Below are positions 42,776-51,705 of a stretch of 64,000 nt of DNA, in pieces; positions within the stretch are counted from its first letter, which is position 1, and each line of letters begins with the position of its first letter. The position numbers were made by a program, and so were the translations under genes. Below the pieces are notes generated by a model that was not told where the DNA came from, did not search any database, and saw only the letters and a program-made list of their open reading frames with translations. Source of the stretch: Chloroflexota bacterium (GTDB lineage Bacteria; Chloroflexota; UBA11872; UBA12225); assembly GCA_030447525.1 (NCBI GenBank), contig JAUJOR010000002.1, forward strand, positions 281,931 through 345,930, written 5' to 3'.

Positions 42776-44431
42776 ATGGCAGAGAAGGTCTATCGCGACG
42801 TATTGCTGAACCCCCGGGCCCGGGTTGCCCTGGCCCAGGGCGTGGACCAGATGGCTAACGTCCTGCGGGTCACGCTCGGGCCAATGGCCCGGGCCGTGGT
42901 GATGGCGCCTATCATCAGCACGCGTCCCCCCGAGCTCCTGACGGACTCGGCGACGATCGCCCGCCGGATCATCGAGCTTCCCGACCCGTACGTGAACATG
43001 GGGGCGATGCTCATCCGCCACATGGCCTGGCGCATGCGCGAAAAGGTCGGCAATGGGGCGGCCACGGCCGCCGTGATCGCCCAGGCGCTGCTCCACGAGG
43101 CCAACTACCAGTCCAGCGCCGGGGCGAACGTGATGATGCTCAAGCGAGGGATCGAGCGCGGCCTGGAGACGGCCTACACCGAGCTGAAGAAGCAGGCCCG
43201 GCCGATGGAGACCCCGGAGCAGATCGAGGCCATGGCCATTGCCGCCGCCGGCGGTGATGTGGAGATCGGGCGCTACGTCGCCGAGATGCTGGAGATCATC
43301 GGCACGGACGGCGTCATCCTCGTCGAAGACCATGCCGGGCGCAAGACCGACCGCGAGTACGTCGAAGGCCTGCAGTGGGACAGCGGCTACGTCAGCGCGT
43401 ACTTCTGCACCGACCTCGACCGCATGGAGGCGGTGGTCGAGAACCCGGTTATCCTGAGCACCGACGTCAACGTAGAGACCGTGGAGCAGATCCTTCCAAT
43501 CCTGGAACTGATCATGTCCCACAAGGAAGAGCTCGGTATCGGAGGCTTCGTCCTGATTGCCAACGAGATCAGCGGCCCGGCGCTGGCCGTAATGGTGGCA
43601 AATACGGAGAAGAAGACCCTGCCTTGCCTGGGTATCAAGGCCCCCGGGGCCGGCGACCGGCGCGTGCGCATCCTTGAGGACGTGGCCGTCCTCACCGGCG
43701 GGCGGATGATCGCCGAGGATGCCGGGGATACGATGCAGGAGGCCAAGGCGACCGACCTCGGGCGGGCCCGCCGCGTCTGGGCCAACCGAGACTTCTTCAG
43801 CATCGTGGGTGGTCGCGGCGACCAATCCGCCATCCGCCAGCGCATCCAGGACATCAAGAAGCTCCTACCCTCCGCCGACGGGGACTACGAGCGAGAAAAG
43901 ATGCGCGAGCGCCTGGGCAAGCTCCAGGGCGGGGTGGGCATCTTGAAGGTCGGGGCGCCAAGCGAGCGCGAGCGGGAGATCAAGAAGCAGCGCGGTGAAG
44001 AGGCCGTCTCGTCTGCCCGCGCAGCGGCTGAGGAGGGCGTTGTTGCCGGCGGGGGGGCGGCCTACATCGCCTGCCTCCCGGCGCTGCAAAGCCTGGCCGC
44101 CGCTATCGGCGAAGAAAGTGGGACGGAGGGCCGCGACGAAGCCCTCGGCGTGCGGGTGCTGATGAAGGCCTTGCAAGCCCCCACGGAGTGGATCGTGCGC
44201 AACGCCGCCCGTGACCCGGGCCCCATCCTGGCCCAGCTGCGGGAGTCACCGCCCGGCTACGGGTTTGACGTTGTGTCCGGTAAGGTCATGGATATGGCCG
44301 AGGCCGGTGTGCTCGATCCCCTGAAGGTGGTGCGCTCCGCCCTGGAGACCGGCGCCAGCACCGGTGTCATGGCCCTGACTACAGACGCCCTGGTGCTGAC
44401 CGCCAAGCGCGATCCGGCGATCAACCCCTGA
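42776..44431 (+). CDS. Divergent GroEL-like chaperonin with altered ATPase site
   Basis: Full-length GroEL homologue (551 residues), with VTLGPMARAVVM, LKRGIERGLE, QWDSGYVSAYF, APGAGDRRVRILEDVAVLTGG (given as APGAGDRRVRILEDV), and EEGVVAGGGAAY. Important changes by eye alignment to E. coli GroEL: the motif GDGTTT is GNGAAT (catalytic D87 becomes N93, two Thr become Ala), D398 becomes E409, and K34 becomes M. D52 is kept as D57. There is no GGM tail and no groES beside it. ATP turnover is probably slow or absent. It may be a specialised chaperonin, a mixed-ring subunit or a scaffold. It is not the housekeeping GroEL. Confidence 0.88.
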   Translation: MAEKVYRDVLLNPRARVALAQGVDQMANVLRVTLGPMARAVVMAPIISTRPPELLTDSATIARRIIELPDPYVNMGAMLIRHMAWRMREKVGNGAATAAVIAQALLHEANYQSSAGANVMMLKRGIERGLETAYTELKKQARPMETPEQIEAMAIAAAGGDVEIGRYVAEMLEIIGTDGVILVEDHAGRKTDREYVEGLQWDSGYVSAYFCTDLDRMEAVVENPVILSTDVNVETVEQILPILELIMSHKEELGIGGFVLIANEISGPALAVMVANTEKKTLPCLGIKAPGAGDRRVRILEDVAVLTGGRMIAEDAGDTMQEAKATDLGRARRVWANRDFFSIVGGRGDQSAIRQRIQDIKKLLPSADGDYEREKMRERLGKLQGGVGILKVGAPSEREREIKKQRGEEAVSSARAAAEEGVVAGGGAAYIACLPALQSLAAAIGEESGTEGRDEALGVRVLMKALQAPTEWIVRNAARDPGPILAQLRESPPGYGFDVVSGKVMDMAEAGVLDPLKVVRSALETGASTGVMALTTDALVLTAKRDPAINP

Positions 44432-44633
44432 TGGTCCATCCCCGGAGCACCCGCCCAGCACCTGAGCGGGCCATGGATGGATGGGGTTCTCCATCTCTAG
44501 CCGGCTCAAGCAGGATCTTGGGTCTTGCAAGGGCAGCTGATGCAGGTGCAGGCTGAAAGCGACCGTTCGGCGGCGGTGCGACCGCTGCGCAACCCCAAAT
44601 CCATAGCCGAAGATCGAGAGAGCAGGCGTGACG

Positions 44634-46736
44634 ATGACGGCATCTGACGTAGACAAGATCATCCCCTTTCCGCGGGCCCGAAGTCGAGCCGGTGACCGCA
44701 AGGGGCCGGCCCGGCCAACGGAAGCCACGGGACGGTGGCAGGTGATCACCCCCCTGCTGGGGTGGGGGGGCACAGTGCTGGCCCTGGCTGCCCCGGACGG
44801 GGACGGCGGGGCTGTCTTCTACGCCGGCTCGACCGCCGGCTGCTTCCGGTCCGTGGATAGGGGGACGACCTGGGAGCCGGTGAACGACGGCCTGACCAGC
44901 CCCTATATCCAGGCCCTCGTCGCCTCGCCGCGCTTCGCCAGGGACCGCACCCTGTTTGCCGGCACCCTCGGCAGCGGGGTGATGCGTACCACCAACGGGG
45001 GTGAGACCTGGGGGCCGGTGGATTTCTGGCAGGGAGCGCAGGCGGTGACCGCCCTGGCGCTGTCCCCTGACTTCCCCGAGGAAGGGACGATCCTGGCCGG
45101 GACGCAGTCAGAGGGCGTCTATCGCTCCACCAACGGGGGGCGCACCTGGTCGCCGGCGAACTTCGGGATCAACGACCTCTCCGTGATGGCCCTGGCCCTG
45201 TCCCCGGGCTTCGCCGAGGATGAGACGGCCTTTTGCCTGGCCGGCGACGGCCTCTATCGTTCCACCAATGGGGCCCGCGCCTGGCGTCCGGTAACGCGAG
45301 GGTTGGACACCGACGCCGTGCAGGCGGTCGCAGTTTCACCCAGCTTCGTCGAAGACGGGACGGTGTTCGTGGGGACGGAAGACCTGGGCGTCTTTCGCTC
45401 CACCGACCGCGGCCTCAGCTGGCAACCGGCCAACGATGGTCTGACCAATCTTTCGGTCAATGCCGTGTGGCTCTCGCCGGGCTATGACTCCGATCGCGCG
45501 GTGTTCGCCGGCACGGCCGGGAGCGGCGTCTTTCGCTCCACCGATGGTGGCCGCTCCTGGTCACCAGTGGTTGCGGACGAGCTAGGCGAGCTGGCTGTGA
45601 TGGCCCTGGCGAGCGACTCCTCGGGTCAGTCTCTTGTGGCCGGTCTGCACCAGAGCGGCCTGTTTCGCTCCGTGGACGCCGGCGCCTCCTGGGAGCCGGC
45701 CAACACGGGCCTGGCGGCGCGATCCATGTCCAGCCTGGCTGTGTCACCGGCATTTCACGAGGATCGCACGCTGTTCGCCGCCGGGATTGAGGACGGCATC
45801 CTGCGCTCGCGCGATGCCGGGGAGACCTGGGAGCACGTCAACCAGGGTCTCCCCGGGCCTCAGATCCTGTCGCTCGCCGTCTCCCCGAAGTACGGTACGG
45901 ACAAGTCCCTCCTGGTTGCCCTGGCCGAGGGGCTGTTTCGATCCATGGACGGCGGGGCGACGTGGGCGCCGGCCGGCCCGGAAGGCCTGTCTGACCCGCG
46001 GATGGTGGCCTACTCTGGCGATACCAGCGCCGGCCAGGTGTACGTCGGTCTGGCCAGCGGCCAGAGGGCCTACCTCTCGGAGAACGGGGGCGGGATCTGG
46101 CGTGAGCTCGGCGGCCCATTCGCCGAGGAGGAGATCGTCGGCGCCGCCTTGTCTCCCAACTTTGGCGCCGATCACACCATCCTGCTGGCCTCGTTCTCGG
46201 CCACCGGGGCCCTGCGTCGCGGTCGAGAGCGCGCCCCCGGGGCGCGTCAGCCGTTCCGCGAGGACGCCCCGCAGAGCGTCGTTACCATCTGGCGAAGCCT
46301 GGACGCCGGGCGGCGCTGGTCCCCCGTCGTGGAGCAGATCACCGGCGCCCGCTGGGTTACCTTCGCTTTCCCCTCCGATTACCGGGGCGACCAGGAGGCC
46401 AGCCGTAACGGCTTTTTCGTGGGCATTGGCACTCTTATCCAGCGACCGATGTGGGGCGGCAAGCAGCTGTGGATGGCGGAGCGCGTCGGCCGGCCCAATA
46501 CCGCCATTCTGTCGCTCACCATGTCGCCGGGGCCCATCTGGGGTCGTTCGGTCTTCGCCGGGACGTCTGATGGCGTGTTCCGCTCTGACGACGAGGGCCT
46601 CACCTGGCATGCCCTGCGCGAAGGGCTACACAGCGGCACGGTGGTCGCCGTCCCCTTGTCGCCGACATACTCGGAGGGAGGGGAAGCCTTTGCCCTGACT
46701 CTCGGCGGCGTCCTCCATCGCCTGGTGCAGGAGTGA
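44634..46736 (+). CDS. BNR/Asp-box repeat beta-propeller protein
   Basis: About 700 residues with twelve Asp-box repeats of the form (F/Y)RSxDxGxxW, for example FRSVDRGTTW, YRSTNGGRTW, FRSTDGGRSW and FRSDDEGLTW. They are spaced about 45-55 residues apart and would make one or two seven-bladed propellers of the sialidase/VPS10 type. The catalytic residues of a sialidase are not seen. There is no signal peptide: the start MTASDVDKIIPFPRA is hydrophilic. Starts GTG 44628 and ATG 44634 are both possible. The 196-base gap before it holds no gene. Function unknown; perhaps a binding scaffold. Confidence 0.82.
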   Translation: MTASDVDKIIPFPRARSRAGDRKGPARPTEATGRWQVITPLLGWGGTVLALAAPDGDGGAVFYAGSTAGCFRSVDRGTTWEPVNDGLTSPYIQALVASPRFARDRTLFAGTLGSGVMRTTNGGETWGPVDFWQGAQAVTALALSPDFPEEGTILAGTQSEGVYRSTNGGRTWSPANFGINDLSVMALALSPGFAEDETAFCLAGDGLYRSTNGARAWRPVTRGLDTDAVQAVAVSPSFVEDGTVFVGTEDLGVFRSTDRGLSWQPANDGLTNLSVNAVWLSPGYDSDRAVFAGTAGSGVFRSTDGGRSWSPVVADELGELAVMALASDSSGQSLVAGLHQSGLFRSVDAGASWEPANTGLAARSMSSLAVSPAFHEDRTLFAAGIEDGILRSRDAGETWEHVNQGLPGPQILSLAVSPKYGTDKSLLVALAEGLFRSMDGGATWAPAGPEGLSDPRMVAYSGDTSAGQVYVGLASGQRAYLSENGGGIWRELGGPFAEEEIVGAALSPNFGADHTILLASFSATGALRRGRERAPGARQPFREDAPQSVVTIWRSLDAGRRWSPVVEQITGARWVTFAFPSDYRGDQEASRNGFFVGIGTLIQRPMWGGKQLWMAERVGRPNTAILSLTMSPGPIWGRSVFAGTSDGVFRSDDEGLTWHALREGLHSGTVVAVPLSPTYSEGGEAFALTLGGVLHRLVQE

Positions 46737-46778
46737 TCCGCTGCCGGAGGCCAGCCGCTCCTACCACGCGCCACACCC

Positions 46779-47243
46779 ATGAGGCTGTCAGGCTCGCGCA
46801 GCATCCCCGCCCCGCCTGAGGCCATCTGGGCCTTCTTGCACACGCCGGAGCGCCTCAGACGCTGCCTGCCGGGCTGCGAGCGGTTCGAAGCCGTCATCGG
46901 CCCGAACAAGGAGCAAATCAGCGCCTATCAGGCCACCATGCGCCTCGGCATCGCCTTCTTTAAGGGGACCTATAGCGGTACCATCCGCCTGGCAGAGCAG
47001 CGCCGCCCCGAGTATCTCGTCCTGGCCGTTGACGGTGGCGGCGCCCTCGGCACCCTGTCGGCGTCCGGTAACTTGACCCTCCGGGAGCTGGGACCGGGCC
47101 TAACAGAGGTTGCCTACGACGGCGAGGCGCGCGTTGACGGACGCGTTGCCGTTGTAGGCGAGCGGGTTATGGGCACCACGGCCGAGCGGCTGATCGGCCT
47201 CTTCTTCGACTGTATGACGTCGCATCTAGGACCCTCTCCTTGA
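46779..47243 (+). CDS. CoxG-like SRPBCC family protein
   Basis: A 154-residue START-like fold protein with the CoxG signature: SIPAPPEAIWAFLHTPERLRRCLPGCERFE at the start (split here as IPAPPEAIWAFLHTPERL and RRCLPGCERFE), then FFKGTYSGTIRL and the GTLSASGNLTL strand. CoxG attaches carbon monoxide dehydrogenase to membranes in some bacteria; many relatives have other ligands. No CO dehydrogenase genes are present, so the role is open. It lies 42 bases after the BNR gene. Confidence 0.8.
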   Translation: MRLSGSRSIPAPPEAIWAFLHTPERLRRCLPGCERFEAVIGPNKEQISAYQATMRLGIAFFKGTYSGTIRLAEQRRPEYLVLAVDGGGALGTLSASGNLTLRELGPGLTEVAYDGEARVDGRVAVVGERVMGTTAERLIGLFFDCMTSHLGPSP

Positions 47244-47555
47244 GGCCCATGTCTGATGGCTCCCTATCCCATCGCTCCGGGTGCCGGGCACTAGGCTCTG
47301 CGTTCCCGGCCAGCCTTCCCCGCAAAACGTCCGGCGCTCCCCGTTGCAAGGTCTGCCTGGGGCCGGTATAACGCCGGCAGAGGAAAGGCCAACGTCTCAC
47401 GATGCCGACCGGACCGGCTCACTGCCCTGCTCGAGCTTCGACGCAGCTGAGCCCGGCCGGGACGGATTGGGAGTGAGCCGCAGGGAGGTGGTCAGGCTCG
47501 CGGCTCAGGACGTGAGCCTGACCACCTGAAACGTCAGACGGTGTGAGGGGGAGAG
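47244..47555. other. 312-base gap containing a 17-pair hairpin
   Basis: Except for the hairpin at 47486-47527 and the ribosome site GAGGGGGAGAG before ATG 47556, I see nothing here. No gene on either strand is convincing. Confidence 0.6.
47486..47527 (+). promoter_or_regulatory. Very strong leader hairpin or operator before the hydroxyacid dehydrogenase
   Basis: AGGTGGTCAGGCTC (47486-47499) pairs perfectly with 47514-47527, and the stem continues through one G-U and two G-C pairs to an 8-base loop (47503-47510). It ends 28 bases before ATG 47556. No T-run follows. It could be an RNA control element, a processing site or a dyad operator. Confidence 0.6.
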
Positions 47556-48632
47556 ATGGTTCAGACGTCGCAGGGCCCCGGAGTCACTATTACGTCAGGC
47601 CCCGCTGAGGGTGCCGGCGAGACGCCGCCCAGGCCCAAGGTGGTCGTCATCGCGCCGGGCGGTGGCTTTGGTGACGTGGGTGAGCGAGAGATCCTCGAGC
47701 GGGCCGGCTGTGAGGTGGTGCTTTCCACCGCCCGCTCCGAAGACGAGGCCATCGAGGCGGCGCGTGATGCCGATGGGATCATCTACACCGGGGCCATCAG
47801 CCGGCGCTTCATGGAGTCGTTGGCACGCTGCAAAGTGATCGCCCGCAGCTCCATTGGCATGGACGTGGTCGAAGGCGTGGACGTGGCCACCGAAAAGGGG
47901 ATCGTTATCAGCAACGTCCCTGACGTCTTCGTGGACGAGGTGGCCAACCACACCATGGCCCTGCTGCTGGCCTGCATCCGCTGGATCGTTCCCGTCGCGC
48001 AGTACGTCAAGGGAGGCGGGTGGGGGGCCCGTGGTAGCGGGCAACGCCGCCCGGTGGGCACTATCCATCGAGTCACAGGGGAGACACTGGGGCTGGTCGG
48101 CTTCGGGAACATCGCCCGTGCCGTCGCCCGGCGCGCCGTCGGGTTCGACATGAAGCTGCTGGGCTATGACCCGTTCGTCGGCCGTGAGGTGTTCGCCGAG
48201 TACGGCGTCCGCCAGGCGCCCCTGGCACAGGTGCTCCAAGACTCCGACTTCGTCTCCCTGCACGTCCCCCTCATCCCGGAGACACGTCACCTCATCAGCA
48301 CTCCCCAACTAGGATTGATGAAGTGGGACGCTATCCTGATCAACACCTGCCGGGGCGGGGTGGTAGACGAAGCAGCCTTGATCGAGGCGCTCCAGAACGG
48401 GCAGATCCTCGGCGCCGGGCTGGACGTGACGGAGAAGGAGCCGGTGGATGCGGACAATCCGCTGCTCCAGCTGCCCAATGTGGTGGTCACGCCCCACATG
48501 GCCTCGGCCAGCGACTGGGCCGGGGTGGAGCGCCGCCGCCGGCCGGCGCAAGAGGTGGCCGCCGTGCTCACCGGTCACCGGCCACGGGCGGTGTGGAACG
48601 CCAAGGTGTTGGAGCGCCTGTCCCTGAAGTGA
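47556..48632 (+). CDS. D-isomer-specific 2-hydroxyacid dehydrogenase
   Basis: NAD-dependent oxidoreductase of the phosphoglycerate dehydrogenase/CtBP type, 358 residues. The nucleotide loop is GLVGFGNIARAVA. The catalytic triad appears as Arg in NTCRGGVVDEA, Glu in DVTEKEPVD, and His in VVTPHMAS. There is no ACT or ASB domain, so it is not a long-form SerA. About 20 unstructured residues precede the fold. The substrate is unknown. GTG of the next gene overlaps its stop (GTGA), so the two are coupled. A strong hairpin precedes it. Confidence 0.88.
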   Translation: MVQTSQGPGVTITSGPAEGAGETPPRPKVVVIAPGGGFGDVGEREILERAGCEVVLSTARSEDEAIEAARDADGIIYTGAISRRFMESLARCKVIARSSIGMDVVEGVDVATEKGIVISNVPDVFVDEVANHTMALLLACIRWIVPVAQYVKGGGWGARGSGQRRPVGTIHRVTGETLGLVGFGNIARAVARRAVGFDMKLLGYDPFVGREVFAEYGVRQAPLAQVLQDSDFVSLHVPLIPETRHLISTPQLGLMKWDAILINTCRGGVVDEAALIEALQNGQILGAGLDVTEKEPVDADNPLLQLPNVVVTPHMASASDWAGVERRRRPAQEVAAVLTGHRPRAVWNAKVLERLSLK

Positions 48633-49228
48633 GCCCTGGAGGCGATGAGGCCGCCGTGGAGCATGTGGCCACAGGCTCTGTGGCCACAGGTCCCGCCGCG
48701 CCGGGGACGCCTGCCGGGCCCGATTGGACGGCGCTCGTTCTAGAGCAGATCACCGAGATCAAGACGACGCTCGACGGGCAGGTCATGCGCTTCGTCTGCG
48801 AGGTGGGCGAGCGATCGGCGGGTCACGTTGTGGTGCTGTACCGCATTCCGGCCGCCCGCCAGGTGCAGCGCGTCTGGCTCCCTGCAGGGACGATCACCGT
48901 GGGCTACTTCTGGACCGATCGCCCCTTCAACCTCTACCACTGGGTCACGCCCCAGGCGGTGCCGCTGGCGCACTATTTCAACGTCGGAGACGTCGTCCGC
49001 CTAGAGCACGATATCCTGGAGTGGCATGACCTGGCGGTAGATGTCCTGGCCACACCGGACGGGAGGGTAGAGGTGCTGGATGAAGACGAGCTGCCTCCGG
49101 ACCTCGATCCCGCTCTCCGGCGCCACGTCACAGCGACGCGCGATCAGGTGCTGCGTGAGCTCCCCCGCCTCGTCCGCGAGTCGAACGAACAGTCGGCGCA
49201 GGTGATTTCGCGCCTGCGGGCTGGATAG
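48629..49228 (+). CDS. DUF402 domain protein
   Basis: About 199 residues from a GTG that overlaps the preceding stop. The first 30 residues are Ala/Gly/Thr-rich. The DUF402 beta-barrel follows with LPAGTITVGYFWTDRPFNLY, YNVGD-type FNVGDVVRLEHDILEWHDLAVDV (split here as FNVGDVVRLEH and EWHDLAVDV), and VLDEDELP. Some DUF402 proteins are nucleoside di/triphosphatases and others are fused to RNA-binding domains; nothing here points to one. Confidence 0.8.
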   Translation: MSPGGDEAAVEHVATGSVATGPAAPGTPAGPDWTALVLEQITEIKTTLDGQVMRFVCEVGERSAGHVVVLYRIPAARQVQRVWLPAGTITVGYFWTDRPFNLYHWVTPQAVPLAHYFNVGDVVRLEHDILEWHDLAVDVLATPDGRVEVLDEDELPPDLDPALRRHVTATRDQVLRELPRLVRESNEQSAQVISRLRAG

Positions 49229-49255
49229 GGGGATCCGCTGGATAGGCGATCCCGC

Positions 49256-50455
49256 TTACCAGCTCCCGTCGACGAACCCCTGCATCACCCGCAGGAGGAT
49301 CTCGCTCGCCCGCTCCACCTCGATCAAGTCGACCCACTCGTCGGCGGAGTGGGCCTGGGCGATGTCACCCGGCCCAAACACCACGGTCGGTATCCCCTTG
49401 AGGTGCGTCGCGTCCGTGCCGTACGGTACGCCCCGCGGCGTCACGGGGGCGTCCGGGCCGAGGACGTCACGGCAGCTCCGCTGCACTGCCTGCACCACGG
49501 CCGACCCGGGGGCGGTCTCCGAGCCCCGCTCCGCGAGAAAGGGGGCCTCGCGCGCAACACGCAGCCCCGGCCGGCGCTGCATCAGCTCCGTCATCATGGC
49601 GTCGATCTCGGCCAGAATCCCGTCAGGCCCTTCCTGGGGCAGTGTGCGGCGGTCGATCTCAATGGAACACCGCTCGGGCACGATGTTCACGCCGACACCC
49701 CCCTCGATGCGCCCCACGGTGAAGGTCGGCGGGGTAAGTAAGGGGTGCTGCTGCAGGGCCAGCGCCGGCTCGATCCGCTGGCGCAGCCACCGGATCACCT
49801 CCACCATCTCGTAGATGGCGTTATGCCCGTTCTCGGGCTGCGACGTATGGGCGGCCTTGCCGATGGTGGTCAGGCGCCAGCGCAGGGCCCCCTTGTGAGC
49901 GATAACCGGTCGCAGGCCGGTCGGCTCTCCGACGATTGCAGCGTCGGCGGTGAGGCCACCGGCGACGGCGTGCATCACGCCACGCTTCCGATACTCCTCA
50001 TCCACGGTGCAGAGAACCTCGATCTCGGCGCCGCGGGGGGCGTCGGTCTCCGCCAGGCGCCTCAAGGCAGTCAGGGCAGCCGCTAGCGAAGACTTGGTGT
50101 CACAGGCGCCCCGCCCCCACATGCGCCCGTCTCGAACCCGGGGGGAGAGGGGATCCGGCATCGTATCTAAGGGCACAGTATCAAGGTGGACGTCCAGCAG
50201 AAGGCGCCGCGGGGGCGCTCCAGAGGGGCCTGGGACCGGCGAGGCCCCTGCCGGTCCCCGGCGGCTCGGGAGACGCAGCCGGACGTTCGGGCGGCCGGGC
50301 AAGACTTCGTCCAGGCTGACCTCGGCCCCGCAGCGGCGCCCAAAGGCGGCGACGTACTCGGCCAGGGCCCCTTCCCCTGGGCCGTCACGCATAGAGCCGT
50401 TGACGCTGTTAATGGCCACCAGCTCAGCCAGGAGATCCACCACGCTCGAGCCCAT
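49256..50455 (-). CDS. M20 family metallopeptidase (ArgE/DapE-type)
   Basis: Zinc-dependent deacylase/peptidase of about 399 residues. Metal ligands are visible: His in LLDVHLDTVPLD, the bridging Asp in WGRGACDTKSSLAAAL, the Glu pair in TVDEEYRKRG, Asp/Glu in IVGEPTGLRP, and a C-terminal His in GTDATHLKGIPTVVFGPGDI (given as GTDATHLKGIPT). The dimerisation domain spans about 190-300. Likely substrates are N-acyl amino acids or small peptides; DapE and ArgE cannot be told apart. The ATG at 50455, with GGAGAG upstream, fits the family start better than one at 50554. Divergent from holA. Confidence 0.87.
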   Translation of the reverse strand: MGSSVVDLLAELVAINSVNGSMRDGPGEGALAEYVAAFGRRCGAEVSLDEVLPGRPNVRLRLPSRRGPAGASPVPGPSGAPPRRLLLDVHLDTVPLDTMPDPLSPRVRDGRMWGRGACDTKSSLAAALTALRRLAETDAPRGAEIEVLCTVDEEYRKRGVMHAVAGGLTADAAIVGEPTGLRPVIAHKGALRWRLTTIGKAAHTSQPENGHNAIYEMVEVIRWLRQRIEPALALQQHPLLTPPTFTVGRIEGGVGVNIVPERCSIEIDRRTLPQEGPDGILAEIDAMMTELMQRRPGLRVAREAPFLAERGSETAPGSAVVQAVQRSCRDVLGPDAPVTPRGVPYGTDATHLKGIPTVVFGPGDIAQAHSADEWVDLIEVERASEILLRVMQGFVDGSW

Positions 50456-50559
50456 GCCCCATACTCTCCGAAAGCCCCTGATGGGCACGTCACACATTGG
50501 GCGACGTGCGTTAGGGAGGTAGGGCGTGATGGTACACGGCCGATGAGCGCTCACCGGCG

Positions 50560-51705
50560 ATGATTTATTACCTCTGCGGGCCGGACGGATTCACCCTCCA
50601 GGCCACCGTCCAGCGCTTGCTTCGCGGGGCCTTGCCTGCGGAAGTGGCCGATCTCAACACCACGCGCCTGGGCGGGAACGAGGTCACCGCCGAAGCGCTG
50701 CGCTTTGCCTGCGAGGCAACGCCGTTCCTTGCCGATCGGCGCGTCGTGGTGGTGGAAGGTTTCTTTGCCCGCTTCGCCAAGGCCCGGGGTCGGGCCGAGA
50801 AGGGCGAGCCGGGGGATGGCGCGCCCGACTCCCGGAAGGGGGAGCGCGACGCTGGCCTGGCCGATGCCGTCGCCGCCTACCTGTCGCAGGTGCCGGCCAA
50901 CACGCTGCTGATCTTCGTCGAGGCGGAGCTGCCCCCCAAGACGGGGCCCCTGGCCAGGGCCCTGGCGGAAGCGGGGGCCAAGCAGCAGTTCTTTCCGCAG
51001 CTAGCCGGAATGCCCCTGGTGCGGTGGATCCGGGAGCGGGCACAGACGTCGGGCACGTCGCTGGCGGAGGGGGCGGCCGAGTTGCTGGCCGGCTTTATCG
51101 GGGGGGACTTGCGCACCCTGGCCAACGAGCTCAGTAAGCTGGCGACATACGTTGGGCCGGGCCAGGCAATCGACGTGGAAGACATCCGGACGCTGGTCAG
51201 TCAAGTGGCCGAGGCTAACATCTTCGACTGCGTCGATGCCATCGGACAGGGCGATCGCCATAAGGCCCTGAACGCGTTCCACCACCTCCTGGAGCATGGT
51301 GAGCGTCCGGAGCGCATCCTGGCCCTGATCAGCCGGCAGGTGCGTCTGCTGCTGCAGGCCAAGGATCTGGGTCAGCGAGGCGAGGGGCCGGAAGGGATCG
51401 GGCGGGCGCTGGGCCTCTCCCCATTCCCTCTCCGTAAGGTGCTCGACCAGACGCGCCTGTTCGAGGTGACGGCGCTCGAGGGGATGCTCCGACGCGTCCT
51501 AGAGGCGGATGTACAGATAAAGACCGGGATATTAGAGTCCGGGTTGGCCCTCGAGCTCCTGATTGCCGAGCTGTGTAGTGTGACGCAGGCGCCCCGACTG
51601 CGCGCGCCTCGTGGCGTGGTTTCCGTCCCCGCCAACGGCTCACCGCGAAGGCGGTGGGCAGCTGAGACTACGCCCCGCCGGTCGCCGTCGACTGGAGGGC
51701 GTTGA
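50560..51705 (+). CDS. holA: DNA polymerase III subunit delta
   Basis: Clamp-loader subunit that opens the sliding clamp. Begins YYLCGPDGFTLQATVQRLL, typical of HolA, with an AAA-like fold, a variable Lys/Gly-rich insert at about 85-105, and the helical collar domain near DVEDIRTLVSQVAEANIFDCVDAI (given as DVEDIRTLVSQVAEANIF) and ILALISRQVRLLLQAKDL. 381 residues. It converges with rpsT and their coding ends overlap by 38 bases. The C-terminal 40 residues are basic and low-complexity. Confidence 0.9.
   Translation: MIYYLCGPDGFTLQATVQRLLRGALPAEVADLNTTRLGGNEVTAEALRFACEATPFLADRRVVVVEGFFARFAKARGRAEKGEPGDGAPDSRKGERDAGLADAVAAYLSQVPANTLLIFVEAELPPKTGPLARALAEAGAKQQFFPQLAGMPLVRWIRERAQTSGTSLAEGAAELLAGFIGGDLRTLANELSKLATYVGPGQAIDVEDIRTLVSQVAEANIFDCVDAIGQGDRHKALNAFHHLLEHGERPERILALISRQVRLLLQAKDLGQRGEGPEGIGRALGLSPFPLRKVLDQTRLFEVTALEGMLRRVLEADVQIKTGILESGLALELLIAELCSVTQAPRLRAPRGVVSVPANGSPRRRWAAETTPRRSPSTGGR

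Noticed and set aside
42278..43825. A 515-codon open frame opposite the chaperonin-like gene
   Set aside because: Only its last part (42278-42544) looks like a protein. The rest mirrors GroEL codons and has no recognisable domain; long antisense frames are expected at this GC content.
46779..47243. Carbon monoxide dehydrogenase operon
   Set aside because: Only a CoxG-like protein is present, without coxMSL or maturation genes; the fold is widely used for other ligands.
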